Source: Chromatiales bacterium 21-64-14
GTDB taxonomy: Bacteria; Pseudomonadota; Gammaproteobacteria; 21-64-14
Length of the DNA: 64,000 nt
Direction of reading: 5' to 3'
Assembly: GCA_002255365.1 (NCBI GenBank)
Contig: NCBI01000019.1
Coordinates: 1-64,000, forward strand
Positions 42,861-53,157 of the stretch are shown in pieces. The number at the start of each line of letters is the position of its first letter. The stretch's first letter is position 1. The translations under genes were made by a program, and so were the position numbers. Below the pieces are notes generated by a model that made no database searches, was not told the origin of the DNA, and was given only the letters and a program-made list of their open reading frames with translations.

Positions 42861-43430
42861 TCAAGCATCGCGCACCGCCAGGTGATACCCCACCCGGCCG
42901 GCGCGTTTGCTGCGCACCAGGCGCCACGCGGCGGGCAGAGGCGGCAGGCCCGCGCGACCCCCGGCTTCCAGATAAAGGTACGCGCCGGGGGCCAGCCAAC
43001 CGCCGTCCTCCAGACGCCGGGCGCAATCCGCCAGCAGTTCCGACTCGGCGAAGGGTGGATCCAAAAACACCACGTCGAAGGCACGTACCGGATTGGCCAG
43101 CCACGCGAGGGCGTCGGCGCGCACCACCTGGACCTCAGGGGCATCCAGGCGCCGCACCAAATCCTGCAAGCCCTCCACCACCCGGGTCTCGCGTTCCACC
43201 AGCACCACCTCCGCCGCGCCCCGCGACGCGGCCTCGAGGCCCAGCGCGCCGCTGCCCGCGAACAGGTCCAGGCAACGCGCCCCGGCGATCACCGGCTGCA
43301 ACCAGTTGAACAGGGTCTCGCGTACCCGGTCGGGAGTGGGACGCAGGCCGGGCACAGGCGGGAACGGAACCGGGCGCCCGCGCCAGCGCCCGCCGATGAT
43401 CCGCAGCCGGTTGCGGGCCGCCGGCTTCAT
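42861..43430 (-). CDS. rsmD: 16S rRNA (guanine-N2) methyltransferase RsmD
   Basis: Methylates G966 of 16S rRNA; 189 residues. LRIIGGRWRGRPVPFPPVPGLRPTPDRVRETLFNWL is the family N terminus. The SAM motif CLDLFAGSGALGLEAASRGA and the catalytic DPPF (VVFLDPPFAESEL) are present. It follows an M16 peptidase gene by 171 bases on the same strand, as in several relatives. Confidence 0.95.
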   Translation of the reverse strand: MKPAARNRLRIIGGRWRGRPVPFPPVPGLRPTPDRVRETLFNWLQPVIAGARCLDLFAGSGALGLEAASRGAAEVVLVERETRVVEGLQDLVRRLDAPEVQVVRADALAWLANPVRAFDVVFLDPPFAESELLADCARRLEDGGWLAPGAYLYLEAGGRAGLPPLPAAWRLVRSKRAGRVGYHLAVRDA

Positions 43431-43601
43431 GACGGCGAGCGCAACGGCGCGGGGATTTGCCGGGCACCCTCAAGAGCCAGGTGCGCGAACCGCGGGGCGC
43501 CAAAGGTATAGCGGGCACGCCGTCGACGCACGCGCGGGGCATCCGCCGGGCACGCGCAAGCGCTGCGACGGCCACCGCGGTGGACCACCGGGATATGCAC
43601 G

Positions 43602-44972
43602 CTACCCACCGACCGCCTTGACACCGGGACGTGTCGCGCCGCCGCCCACGATCACCGTTACCAGCCGGCCAGCATCGACCCGACGCCGGAAGGCTGCGCG
43701 AATCTGCGCCTTGGTCACGGCCTCCACCTTCTTGGTAAAGGTCTCAAGGTAATCCAGCGGGAGCCCGTAGAAACCGATCATGGCCAAATATCCGACGATA
43801 TCCTGGTTGCTGTCGATCTGCAGGGGAAACCCGCCAGTGATATTTTTCTTGGCCGCCTGCAACTCCGCCGCCGTGGGCCCGTCCGCCACGAAGCGGCGCA
43901 GATCCGCATGCAGCAGCGCCACTGCCTCCGCGGTCTGGCCGTTGCGGGTCTGCAAGCCCATCAGAAACGGTCCCTTGCGCCGCATCGGCAGAAAGTAGCT
44001 GTACACGCTATAACTCAGACCGCGTTTTTCGCGGATGTCCTCCGACAACCGCGAGACCAGGCCCCCGCCGCCAAGAATATGGTTACCCACGTAGAGCGGG
44101 AAATAGTCCGGGTCGGTGCGGGTCATGCCCGGCGCCCCCATCAGCACGTGGGTCTGGCTGGAGTCGCGATGGACATCGACGGTACGCGATGCGCCGAGCG
44201 CCGGCACCGCGGGCAACGCCGGGGCCGGCGCACCCGCCGGCAGGGCGCCCGCGGCACGCTGGGCCAGGGCTTCCGCCTGGTGCCGGTCCAGCGCACCCAC
44301 GATCGCCACCACCGCGTTGCGGCCCACGTAATAGCGCCGGTAGAAACCCCGCACCTCGGCCCGGCTCAGGGTAGGGACGCTGGCGAGGGTCCCTTCCGGG
44401 GGATCCGCGTAGGGATGGTTCCGGTAGAGCGCCCGGTAGAAGACCCGCTGCGCAACGCTGCCCAGGGACTGCTCCTGCTGCCGGAGCGCCACCCGCATAC
44501 GGCTGCGCTCGCGTTTGAAGTCCGTTTCCGTAAAGGACGGCTGACCGAGGATCCGCGCCACCAAGCCGGCGGCCTCATTCAGGCTGCGCGCTTGCGCAAG
44601 GCTGCGCAACGACACCCACGCCATGTCGCGCAAGGCCCCGGAGGAGAATTGCGCGCCCAGCCCATCGAGCAGGGTCGCGACCTGATCGGCGTTCAGATCA
44701 CCGGCACCGTCTTCCAGCAGTCCATTGGTCAACTGCGCCAGCCCCGGGTGGGCGCCGTCCCGGGCGCTGCCGGCATCGAAGACCACGCGCAGATCCACCA
44801 TGGGCAGGCCGGGCGCCGGCACGAAGTACACCCGCGTCCCATTCGCCAATACCCAATGCTGGATGGGCGGAAAGGCCCAGCCGGGGACCGCCCAAAGCAG
44901 CATCGCAAGTGTCAGCGCCGCCCAGCCTGCGCCCCATGTGATCCGTTTCCCCATACTGCCTCGCATTTCCAT
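43602..44972 (-). CDS. M16-family peptidase-like protein, zinc motif absent
   Basis: 456 residues; a signal peptide (hydrophobic core about 13-30) suggests periplasmic location. The fold is M16-like: VLANGTRVYFVPAPGLPMVDLRVVFDAGSARDG matches the family's first strand region, and RAEVRGFYRRYYVGRNAVVAIVGALD its later region. The HxxEH metal site is missing; the corresponding stretch reads GLAQLTNGLLEDGA. It is thus probably the non-catalytic partner of the M16 gene at 46712, separated only by an ion-channel gene. The ATG at 44972 has AGGAGA seven bases before it. Confidence 0.9.
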   Translation of the reverse strand: MEMRGSMGKRITWGAGWAALTLAMLLWAVPGWAFPPIQHWVLANGTRVYFVPAPGLPMVDLRVVFDAGSARDGAHPGLAQLTNGLLEDGAGDLNADQVATLLDGLGAQFSSGALRDMAWVSLRSLAQARSLNEAAGLVARILGQPSFTETDFKRERSRMRVALRQQEQSLGSVAQRVFYRALYRNHPYADPPEGTLASVPTLSRAEVRGFYRRYYVGRNAVVAIVGALDRHQAEALAQRAAGALPAGAPAPALPAVPALGASRTVDVHRDSSQTHVLMGAPGMTRTDPDYFPLYVGNHILGGGGLVSRLSEDIREKRGLSYSVYSYFLPMRRKGPFLMGLQTRNGQTAEAVALLHADLRRFVADGPTAAELQAAKKNITGGFPLQIDSNQDIVGYLAMIGFYGLPLDYLETFTKKVEAVTKAQIRAAFRRRVDAGRLVTVIVGGGATRPGVKAVGG

Positions 44973-45036
44973 CTTCGCGTCTCCTGGCCCGCACTATACA
45001 TCAAGGCGCCTGACAGACTCCCGGCTTCCCGGCGGT

Positions 45037-46689
45037 TCAGGGCGCGCGCGCGGGGCTGCGTGGACGCAAGGCGGGAAATGCGTCGAAACATGCGTCCAAG
45101 GTATCCGGCCCGCCACACAGGAACAGCGTATCTCCAGGAACGATGCGCAGATCTTCCCCAAACTCCACCAACACTTGGCGCTCGCGTTCCAGCGCCACCA
45201 CTAGCGCTCCTGAGCGCTCCCGGATTCCCGCCGCGAGCGGGTGCTGCCCGACAAGTGACGACGCGTCAATCTTGACGACCCTCACGGTCGGCTCCAGGCT
45301 TACGTATTTCTCACCGAGCAGTTGGTGAGCCAACAACGGGCCCGCGACTTGGCTGATCGATAATGCGAAATCGGTCCCCACGCGGTAGAGCCGCTTCACC
45401 GTCTGCGCTTGGTTGACACGCGCGATCAGCGGAACCTGCGGGGCATAGCTGCGTATCACCGAGGCCGCGAACAAGGCCTCGTTGTCGTTACTGAGCGCCA
45501 GCACGACCGCACTGGCATCACGCACACCGGCGCGCTCCAACGTGCCTTGTATGAGGGCGTTACCCACCACGTCCACACCCGGCCCCGGCTGCACGTCAAT
45601 GACCGTGGTACGCTCGCCGGCATCGTGCAGCAGCTCGACGATCTTCTGCCCCACCTCCCCAAAACCGAGAACGACGATCGCGCCGCCCTGTTTGAGCGGC
45701 GTGGCGATCTCCCCCAGACGCGCGATACCCTGCGGGCTGCCGATGGCAACAATGATGGCGCCGGGTTCCAGCCGCGCGCTGCCGCGTACTCCCGCCTTGA
45801 ACTCACCATCCAACCACTGCCCCAGTACCGATACACCGAAGTGCTCGCGCATGCGCACTTCCGCCAAGGTGTGGCCGGCCAGTGGGCTCTCGGGATGGAT
45901 GCGCATCTCGGTCACCGTGACGTGAGACCCAAGCTGCTGCAGACCGCTGACGCGGCCCCTTATGCGCCCGCCGGCCTTGGCCGCGAGCGCCGCCGCAAGC
46001 ACGTGCCGCGGGGTATACACAGCGTCGGCTCCCGCCTTGACGATCAGATCGCGGTGCAGCGGATCCTCCACCAGGGCATAGATGGGCCCCTGGAAACCCA
46101 ATTCGCGGGCGATGAAGACCAGCGCTGCGTTATCGTGATCCTCGCCATTGGCAACTATCGCTTCCGCGTCACGCAACGGACTGAGGTCAAGGTGCTCGTC
46201 ATTGAGGCTCGCATGAACCACCGTAAAGCCCCGTTCGAGCAGACGCCGCGCGTTCGCCGGATCCTCCTCGAACACCACGACGTGCCGCCCAAAGCGCAGC
46301 AGGTCATCGATCAACATTGCCACCGCCGGTCCGTAGCGATACACCAGCACGCAGCGCCTGCCCTCCATGACGGGCAACGTGCCCGGCAGTCGGGCCTCGA
46401 AGCGCTCCTCGATGAATGGCAACACGTAGAGTGGAAATACCATAAATACCAGAAAAACGCCCATGAACTGGGAGCCGATCACAAACAACACCATCATCGG
46501 ATTATGCCAGCTCGAGTCGCTGTAGCCGATGGTGGTCAGCGTTTCCGCGGCCCACTCCAGGCTCGCCCAGAAATTCCGATCACTGCCTTCCAGATAATGC
46601 ATGCCGAGTTTGTAGAATGACGCCAGCAACAGCAGCGTGACCGGCAGGATGGCAGCCAGGTACAGCAGTCCGCGCGTGGAGCGCTTCAT
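45037..46689 (-). CDS. Two-TM potassium channel with tandem RCK (TrkA) domains
   Basis: 550 residues. Two membrane helices (about 8-28 and 64-92) flank a pore loop with the filter TTIGYSDSS (52-60), in which the usual GYGD is GYSD. Two TrkA_N/TrkA_C units follow (about 110-330 and 335-530). The second has the NAD-binding GFGEVG; the first is degenerate (VYRYGPAV). The layout is that of GsuK/MthK-like ligand-gated potassium channels, gated by nucleotides or metals through the RCK ring. It sits between two M16 genes, with 22 bases to the upstream one, which suggests one transcript. Confidence 0.88.
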   Translation of the reverse strand: MKRSTRGLLYLAAILPVTLLLLASFYKLGMHYLEGSDRNFWASLEWAAETLTTIGYSDSSWHNPMMVLFVIGSQFMGVFLVFMVFPLYVLPFIEERFEARLPGTLPVMEGRRCVLVYRYGPAVAMLIDDLLRFGRHVVVFEEDPANARRLLERGFTVVHASLNDEHLDLSPLRDAEAIVANGEDHDNAALVFIARELGFQGPIYALVEDPLHRDLIVKAGADAVYTPRHVLAAALAAKAGGRIRGRVSGLQQLGSHVTVTEMRIHPESPLAGHTLAEVRMREHFGVSVLGQWLDGEFKAGVRGSARLEPGAIIVAIGSPQGIARLGEIATPLKQGGAIVVLGFGEVGQKIVELLHDAGERTTVIDVQPGPGVDVVGNALIQGTLERAGVRDASAVVLALSNDNEALFAASVIRSYAPQVPLIARVNQAQTVKRLYRVGTDFALSISQVAGPLLAHQLLGEKYVSLEPTVRVVKIDASSLVGQHPLAAGIRERSGALVVALERERQVLVEFGEDLRIVPGDTLFLCGGPDTLDACFDAFPALRPRSPARAP

Positions 46690-46711
46690 GGCGGGGATCG
46701 CCTGGAGCCGG

Positions 46712-48079
46712 TTAACGCACCGGCGCAGCGCCGGCGGCGGGTGTCCGCGGCGGGCGCGGGCCGTGGATCGGCAACGGCTTGAGTACCGCCACCGTGAGCC
46801 GTTCCGGAATCAGGTATTTGCGCGCTACCTGCTGGACCTGCGCCGGAGTCACCGCGCGCACCCGGTCCACGTACTCGTCCAGCACCCGCCAGTCGAGCCC
46901 CGCAGTCGCCACCGTGCCAAGCTGCATGGCCTGATAGAACACCGAGTCGCGCTCGAATACGCGGTGCGCTACCACCTGCGCCTTCACACGGTCGAGCTCC
47001 GCCTGCGTGACCGGTTGATCCCGCAACCGGCGGATCTCCCTGCGCAAGGCCCGCTCCAGCTCCTGCGCGTCATGCCCACGGGCCGGCGTCGCCTGCAGCA
47101 CCAGCAGGTCGTCGCGATGTGCGTACAGGTTGTAGCCCGCCGATGCCGACGCCGCCACCTGCGCGCCGCGCACCAGATCCCGTGTCAGGCGCGCGCCCCC
47201 GCCCCCGTCCAGGATGCCGCTCAGCATCTCCAGCGCGTAGACCTCCGATCGGTCCTTGGTGGTACGCAGCACCGGCACGTGGTAACCCATCAAAACGTAG
47301 GGCAGCTCCGCCGGAGCCTCCACTGTGACACGACGCAGCCCGCGTTGTTCCAGCTCATGGCGTGGCTTGATCTCCAGCGCCGGGCCGGCCTTGAGCGGAC
47401 CGAAGTCGCGTTTGGCCATCCGGTACACCGCCTCGGGATCCACGTCCCCGACCACTACCAGGGTCGCGTTATTGGGCGCGTACCATCGGGAATACCACGC
47501 CCGCAGGTCTTCCACCGTCAGGTTCTTGAGGTCATCCATCCAACCGATGATGGGATGATGGTAGGGACTGCTCACGAAAGCCGCAGCGTTGAACCGCTCG
47601 TAGGTCAGGGCCTGCGGGTTGTCATCGGTACGCAGGCGCCGCTCCTCCATGACCACCTGGATTTCCTTGCGGAAATCACCCTCCTTCAAGGACAGGTTGT
47701 GCATGCGATCGGATTCCAGCGCGAAACTGATCGGCAAACGGTCCTTGGCGAGGCTTTGGAAATACGCAGTGTAGTCACGGCCGGTAAACGCGTTCTCCGC
47801 GCCACCGTTCGCGGCAATGACGCGCGAAAACTCGCCGCCGGGGTGCCGGGCCGTGCCCTGGAACATCATGTGTTCCAGGGCATGGGAGATGCCGGTGGTC
47901 CCGCCATGCTCATAGCCGGAACCCACCTTGTACCATACTTGGCTCACCACCACCGGTGCGCGGTGATCTTCCTGCACCAGGATCCGCAAGCCGTTGTCAA
48001 GGCGGTATTCATGCACCGGGCCGGCGTATGCCGGGAGCGGGAAAACCAGCAGGACCAACAGGAACGCGCGTTGCAACAT
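46712..48079 (-). CDS. M16-family zinc metallopeptidase
   Basis: 455 residues with a signal peptide (about 1-19, AYA-G cleavage). The inverted zinc motif HxxEH is His66-Ala-Leu-Glu69-His70 (HALEHMMFQG), followed by the further Glu in EIQVVMEERRLR. Both M16 and M16_C domains are recognisable. The catalytic form pairs with a second M16 gene lacking the site (43602-44972), as in known M16 heterodimers. Start at 48079 before the signal peptide; the open frame to 48172 adds unlike residues. ftsY is divergent. Confidence 0.94.
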   Translation of the reverse strand: MLQRAFLLVLLVFPLPAYAGPVHEYRLDNGLRILVQEDHRAPVVVSQVWYKVGSGYEHGGTTGISHALEHMMFQGTARHPGGEFSRVIAANGGAENAFTGRDYTAYFQSLAKDRLPISFALESDRMHNLSLKEGDFRKEIQVVMEERRLRTDDNPQALTYERFNAAAFVSSPYHHPIIGWMDDLKNLTVEDLRAWYSRWYAPNNATLVVVGDVDPEAVYRMAKRDFGPLKAGPALEIKPRHELEQRGLRRVTVEAPAELPYVLMGYHVPVLRTTKDRSEVYALEMLSGILDGGGGARLTRDLVRGAQVAASASAGYNLYAHRDDLLVLQATPARGHDAQELERALRREIRRLRDQPVTQAELDRVKAQVVAHRVFERDSVFYQAMQLGTVATAGLDWRVLDEYVDRVRAVTPAQVQQVARKYLIPERLTVAVLKPLPIHGPRPPRTPAAGAAPVR

Positions 48080-48178
48080 GCCCACCCAGCCGCGCCATCC
48101 AGCGCGCTTATCATCCACCACAGGAGGGTGGTAGGATAACCCGGTTCCCAGAGCCGCGGCCACCCACAGCACACATCC

Positions 48179-49189
48179 ATGTTTGGTTTTGGCAAAAGCA
48201 AGGCCCGAAGCGGTGAAGAACCAGCGCCGGAGCAGGCCTCCGAAGCGCCCGGACTCTTTGCACGCCTAAAGCGGCGTCTCGCCAAGACCAGCAGCGGACT
48301 CACGGAAGGGCTCGCCAGCCTGGTGCTGGGCCGCAAGGCCATCGATGCCGAGCTGCTCGAAGAGCTGGAAACGCGCCTATTGATGGCGGACGTGGGCATC
48401 GATGCCACCCAGGAGATCATTGGCGACCTGACCCGGCGCGTGGCGCGCAGTCAGCTCACCGACGCGGACGCGCTGTTCGCCGCCCTGCGTGAAAATATGG
48501 GACGGATCCTGGCGCCGGTAAGCCGGCCGTTGAGCATCCCCGCCGGTATCCGCCCGTTCGTGATCCTGATGGTTGGCGTCAATGGCGCCGGCAAGACCAC
48601 CACCATCGGCAAGCTCGCCAGTCGCTTCCGCGCCGATGGCTTGAGTGTCATGCTGGCCGCGGGCGATACCTTTCGCGCGGCAGCGGTGGAACAACTCCAG
48701 GTCTGGGGTGAACGCAACGCGGTTCCCGTCATCGCCCAGCACACCGGCGCCGATTCCGCGTCGGTGCTCTACGATGCGTTGCAGGCGGCTCAGACCCGCG
48801 GCATCGACGTACTGATCGCGGACACCGCCGGGCGCTTGCACACCCAGTCCAACCTGATGGAGGAGCTGAAGAAGATCAAGCGCGTATTGGGCAAACTGGA
48901 CCCCGCAGTACCCCACGAGGTGCTGTTGGTCCTGGACGCCAGTACTGGCCAGAACGCCGTCAACCAGGCGGTTCAGTTCCATGCGGCGGTGGGGGTCACC
49001 GGCATCACCTTGACCAAGTTGGACGGCACCGCGAAGGGCGGGATTTTGTTCGCCATCGCCAAGCGGCTGGCGCTTCCGATCCGTTTCATCGGCGTAGGCG
49101 AAGCGCTCGAAGACCTGCGGGTGTTCGACGCCGAGGAGTTCGTCGCGGCGCTGCTGGACACCGGCGCCGGCTCGACCGAGGACGCCTAG
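48179..49189 (+). CDS. ftsY: Signal recognition particle receptor FtsY
   Basis: SRP receptor GTPase at the inner membrane, 336 residues. A short charged A-region (about 1-30) precedes the N domain. The G domain has GVNGAGKTTTIGKLA (G1), DTFRAAAVEQL, DTAGRLHTQ (G3) and TKLDGTAKGG (G4). The A domain is much shorter than in E. coli. It starts the ftsY-ftsE-ftsX-rpoH run. Confidence 0.97.
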   Translation: MFGFGKSKARSGEEPAPEQASEAPGLFARLKRRLAKTSSGLTEGLASLVLGRKAIDAELLEELETRLLMADVGIDATQEIIGDLTRRVARSQLTDADALFAALRENMGRILAPVSRPLSIPAGIRPFVILMVGVNGAGKTTTIGKLASRFRADGLSVMLAAGDTFRAAAVEQLQVWGERNAVPVIAQHTGADSASVLYDALQAAQTRGIDVLIADTAGRLHTQSNLMEELKKIKRVLGKLDPAVPHEVLLVLDASTGQNAVNQAVQFHAAVGVTGITLTKLDGTAKGGILFAIAKRLALPIRFIGVGEALEDLRVFDAEEFVAALLDTGAGSTEDA

Positions 49190-49240
49190 TGCGCGCCGCC
49201 GGGTTCCGGTTCACTCGCGCGGCGGTGCGGTACGGTTCCG

Positions 49241-49930
49241 ATGATCCGCTTCGATAACGTCACCAAACGCTACCCCAGCGGCCACGAGGCCTTGTCCGGG
49301 GTGAGCTTCGGCCTGAAACACGGCGAGATGGCGTTTCTCACCGGCCACTCCGGTGCCGGCAAGAGCACCCTGCTGAAGCTGATCGCACTGCTGGAGCGGC
49401 CCACCCACGGGCAGGTGCTGGTGGACGGGCAAAACCTCGGTCGGGTGCGGCGCCGCCAGATCCCCGAGGTGCGCCGCCGCATCGGCATCATCTTTCAGGA
49501 CTACCGCCTGCTGCACGACCGGAGCGTGTTCGACAACGTGGCGCTACCCCTGGTCATCGAGGGCTTCCGGCACCAGGAGATAGCCCGGCGGGTGCGTGCG
49601 GCCCTCGACAAAGTCGGGTTGCTGGACAAGGAAAAGCTCGCGCCGGTTACCCTCTCCGGCGGCGAACAGCAGCGGGTCGGCATCGCGCGCGCCGTGGTGC
49701 ACAAGCCCCCCCTGTTGCTGGCGGACGAACCCACTGGCAATCTGGACCCGGACCTGTCGCGGGAAATCATGGAGCTGTTTCAACAGTTCAGCCGGGTCGG
49801 TGTGACCGTGTTGATCGCCAGCCATGACGTGGATCTGATCCGCGGCATGGGACATCGGCTCTTCGTCTTGAAGGGCGGCCGCCTGAAGGACACGGAGCAC
49901 GCGGAACCCGAAGCGGGTGATCCGGCATGA
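49241..49930 (+). CDS. ftsE: Cell-division ABC ATPase FtsE
   Basis: ATP-binding partner of FtsX, 229 residues. Walker [10 protein letters not shown], the signature [14 protein letters not shown], and Walker [13 protein letters not shown] are all intact. With FtsX it controls amidase activation at the septum. The family N terminus [14 protein letters not shown] is seen. It ends with a four-base ATGA overlap with ftsX. Confidence 0.97.
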   Translation: MIRFDNVTKRYPSGHEALSGVSFGLKHGEMAFLTGHSGAGKSTLLKLIALLERPTHGQVLVDGQNLGRVRRRQIPEVRRRIGIIFQDYRLLHDRSVFDNVALPLVIEGFRHQEIARRVRAALDKVGLLDKEKLAPVTLSGGEQQRVGIARAVVHKPPLLLADEPTGNLDPDLSREIMELFQQFSRVGVTVLIASHDVDLIRGMGHRLFVLKGGRLKDTEHAEPEAGDPA

Positions 49931-50964
49931 GGCGCAAGCCGGGGCAGGCCACCCTCCGCCCTACTGCCAAGGCGCCCGCCGCAGCGCCGCAGCGCCGGGC
50001 GTCGGCGGGGGCGAGCCTGCGCCCGCGCCGCCGGCTGTCCTTGCAGTGGGCATTCGCCTACCTCCAACGGCACCTGCAGGTGTTCCTGGGCAGCCTGGGA
50101 CGACTCGCGCACGCCCCCCTCAGCAGCCTGATGACGGCCACCGTGATCGGCATTACCCTGGCACTGCCCACCGGACTCTACGTGGTGCTCCACAACTTGC
50201 AGCAGCTGAGCGGCGGATGGCAGGGCACCGCCCGCATCTCGGTGTTTCTCAAGCAGGACCTCGACGCGACCCACGCCCAAGCCCTGGCGGCCAAGCTGCG
50301 CGCCCGGCCCGGGGTGGCCAACGTGCAGTACATCAGCCCCGCACAGGGGCTCAAGGAGTTCCGGCAGGCGTCCGGGTTCGGCGCCGCCCTGGACGCCTTG
50401 ACTACCAATCCACTGCCGCCGGTCCTGGTGGTACAACCGGCGGTGGAGCTGCGCGACCCCCAGCAGGTACAGGGATTGCTGAACGCGTTGCGCCAGCTAC
50501 CGGAGGTGGACTTTGCCCAACTCGACATGGGCTGGGTGGAACGGCTCTACGCCTTCATGGCGCTGGCCCAGCGCGGGGTATCGGTGGTAGCCGCCATGTT
50601 GGCCCTGGCGGTATTGCTGGTGGTCGGCAACACCATCCGCCTGGATATCCAGAACCGGCGAGAGGAGATCGAGATCACCAAACTGGTGGGAGGAACCGAC
50701 GCCTTCATCCGGCGCCCGTTCCTCTATAGCGGGCTGTGGTACGGAGCGCTCGGCGGGGCCATCGCCTGGCTCCTGGTGACCGCTGCCCTGTGGCTGCTAC
50801 AGGGCCCGGTGCAGCGCCTCGCACTGCTCTACAACAGCGGTTTTTCCCTGACCATGCTGGGCACCGGCGCCTCCCTGGAGTTGCTCGGCGGCGGCGCCCT
50901 GCTGGGGCTCCTGGGCTCCTGGCTCGCAGTGGGTCGGCACCTGTCGGAAATCGAACCGCGCTGA
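49927..50964 (+). CDS. ftsX: Cell-division protein FtsX
   Basis: Polytopic partner of FtsE, 345 residues with four membrane helices. A basic cytoplasmic N terminus of about 60 residues precedes the first helix (about 65-85). The large periplasmic loop (about 90-200) recruits the hydrolase activator. LDIQNRREEIEITKLVGGTDAFIRRPFLYSG is the conserved C-terminal block. It overlaps ftsE and is followed by a 206-base gap to rpoH. Confidence 0.96.
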   Translation: MRRKPGQATLRPTAKAPAAAPQRRASAGASLRPRRRLSLQWAFAYLQRHLQVFLGSLGRLAHAPLSSLMTATVIGITLALPTGLYVVLHNLQQLSGGWQGTARISVFLKQDLDATHAQALAAKLRARPGVANVQYISPAQGLKEFRQASGFGAALDALTTNPLPPVLVVQPAVELRDPQQVQGLLNALRQLPEVDFAQLDMGWVERLYAFMALAQRGVSVVAAMLALAVLLVVGNTIRLDIQNRREEIEITKLVGGTDAFIRRPFLYSGLWYGALGGAIAWLLVTAALWLLQGPVQRLALLYNSGFSLTMLGTGASLELLGGGALLGLLGSWLAVGRHLSEIEPR

Positions 50965-50992
50965 CCCGCCGCTCCCCGACTACCCCGTCGGC

Positions 50993-51029
50993 TATAAAAT
51001 TTATCTTTATATAATAAATATTTACTTAT
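50993..51029 (+). promoter_or_regulatory. AT-rich island upstream of rpoH, with a TATAAT
   Basis: In a GC-rich context this 37-base stretch is almost only A and T and contains TATAAT at 51010-51015 and TATAAA at 50993. No -35 box is found at standard spacing. It may be an UP-like or protein-binding element, or a second rpoH promoter. Confidence 0.35.
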
Positions 51030-51097
51030 CTGCACACATATCCCCGCGCCCCCATGCGGGCGCCGGAACTTCCCCGCCATGGGTCGCTCTAACGGTT

Positions 51098-51124
51098 TTA
51101 GCACTCTCCAGTATTGAGTGCTAA
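51098..51124 (+). promoter_or_regulatory. CIRCE operator (HrcA site) before rpoH
   Basis: TTAGCACTC (51098-51106), nine bases, then GAGTGCTAA (51116-51124): this is the exact consensus of the CIRCE element bound by the heat-shock repressor HrcA. The arms extend by two more paired bases on each side (11-bp arms). It ends 46 bases before the rpoH ATG. No hrcA gene is in the window. Confidence 0.9.
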
Positions 51125-51127
51125 AAT
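51098..51127 (+). promoter_or_regulatory. Putative rpoH promoter overlapping CIRCE
   Basis: TTAGCA (51098-51103) and TAAAAT (51122-51127) are 18 bases apart and fall inside the CIRCE palindrome. HrcA binding would therefore block RNA polymerase directly. The -35 match is only fair, so the promoter call is less certain than the operator. Confidence 0.45.
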
Positions 51128-51170
51128 AGTGCGCTCAAGGGAAAGACCGTTGAAAGTCGAGGAACTCGCC

Positions 51171-52040
<870 letters not shown>

Positions 52041-52133
52041 GTCCCCACCCCTGCCCCGGCGGCCCGGCACGGCGCCTATCCCGGTCTTCGCTCTGCGCGC
52101 CCCGGTTAGTACGGGGCGCGCGGGTGGTGTGCG

Positions 52134-53063
52134 TCAGGCCAACCAGCTGCGGAACAGCGGCACGTAGTGGTCCACCAGCAAAAAGGCGAACAACAGCATC
52201 AGATAGAGGATGGAATAGCCGAACGTCTTCATGGCTTGGCGGTCGTCCTTCACCCACATCAGGCGCAGCGCCTGATAGAGGAACACGCCCCCCAGGACCA
52301 AGGCGCCGGCCAAGTACAGCAGCCCGCTCATGTGGGTGGCGAACGGCAACAGACTGACCGCCACCAGCAGCACGGTATAGAGCAGCAGATGCAGCCGGGT
52401 ATACGCCACTCCGTGGGTCACCGGAAGCATCGGCACATTCACCTTGGCGTAGTCCTCGCGCTTGGCAATGGCCAGGGCCCAGAAGTGCGGCGGGGTCCAG
52501 GTGAAGATGATCAGGAACAGCAGCAGGGCATTCGGATCCAGATGACCGGTGACCGCAGTCCAGCCCAGCACCGGGGGAGCCGCTCCGGCAGCGCCGCCGA
52601 TTACGATGTTCTGGGGCGTGGCGCGCTTGAGGAACACGGTATAGATCACGGCATAGCCGATCAGGGACAGGAAGGTCAGGCCCGCGGTGAGCGGGTTGAC
52701 CAACCCCGCCAGTACTACCATGGACAGCACCCCCAACACGGAGGCGAACACCAAGGCATGGGTGGTATCCACCCGGCCCGTGGGTAACGGGCGGCCGCTG
52801 GTACGGCCCATCTCCCGGTCGGCGCGCTGATCCAGGATGTGATTGAAAGCGGCCGCCGAGGACGCGGCCAGCCAGATCCCCAGGGTCCCAAAGGCCAGCG
52901 CGCTCCCGGGTACCATCCCCGGCGTGGCCAGGAACATCCCCACCACCGCAGTGAAGACGATCAGGGCAACCACCCGGACCTTGCACAGTCCCAGATAGGT
53001 CTGGATCACGGCCAGCCCATCCTGACGGATGGTCCGCAGACCACTCTCAACGGCGTTTCCCAT
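52134..53063 (-). CDS. ctaB: Protoheme IX farnesyltransferase (heme O synthase)
   Basis: Integral membrane prenyltransferase that turns heme B into heme O for the oxidase, 309 residues with about nine helices; also called cyoE. The Asp-rich substrate site [15 protein letters not shown] and the second loop [14 protein letters not shown] are conserved. It starts with the usual cytoplasmic lead before [24 protein letters not shown]. It follows the SCO-like gene on the same strand, at the end of the cox cluster. Heme A synthase (ctaA) is not in the window. Confidence 0.95.
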   Translation of the reverse strand: MGNAVESGLRTIRQDGLAVIQTYLGLCKVRVVALIVFTAVVGMFLATPGMVPGSALAFGTLGIWLAASSAAAFNHILDQRADREMGRTSGRPLPTGRVDTTHALVFASVLGVLSMVVLAGLVNPLTAGLTFLSLIGYAVIYTVFLKRATPQNIVIGGAAGAAPPVLGWTAVTGHLDPNALLLFLIIFTWTPPHFWALAIAKREDYAKVNVPMLPVTHGVAYTRLHLLLYTVLLVAVSLLPFATHMSGLLYLAGALVLGGVFLYQALRLMWVKDDRQAMKTFGYSILYLMLLFAFLLVDHYVPLFRSWLA

Positions 53064-53157
53064 GGTCGACCTCGATCCGCTGCTGGCCCCGAACTCGGGG
53101 GCCAGGGGGGCGAGAAGTATAGCATCCCGCGCCGGGCGCGGACCGTTACGCGCGGTC

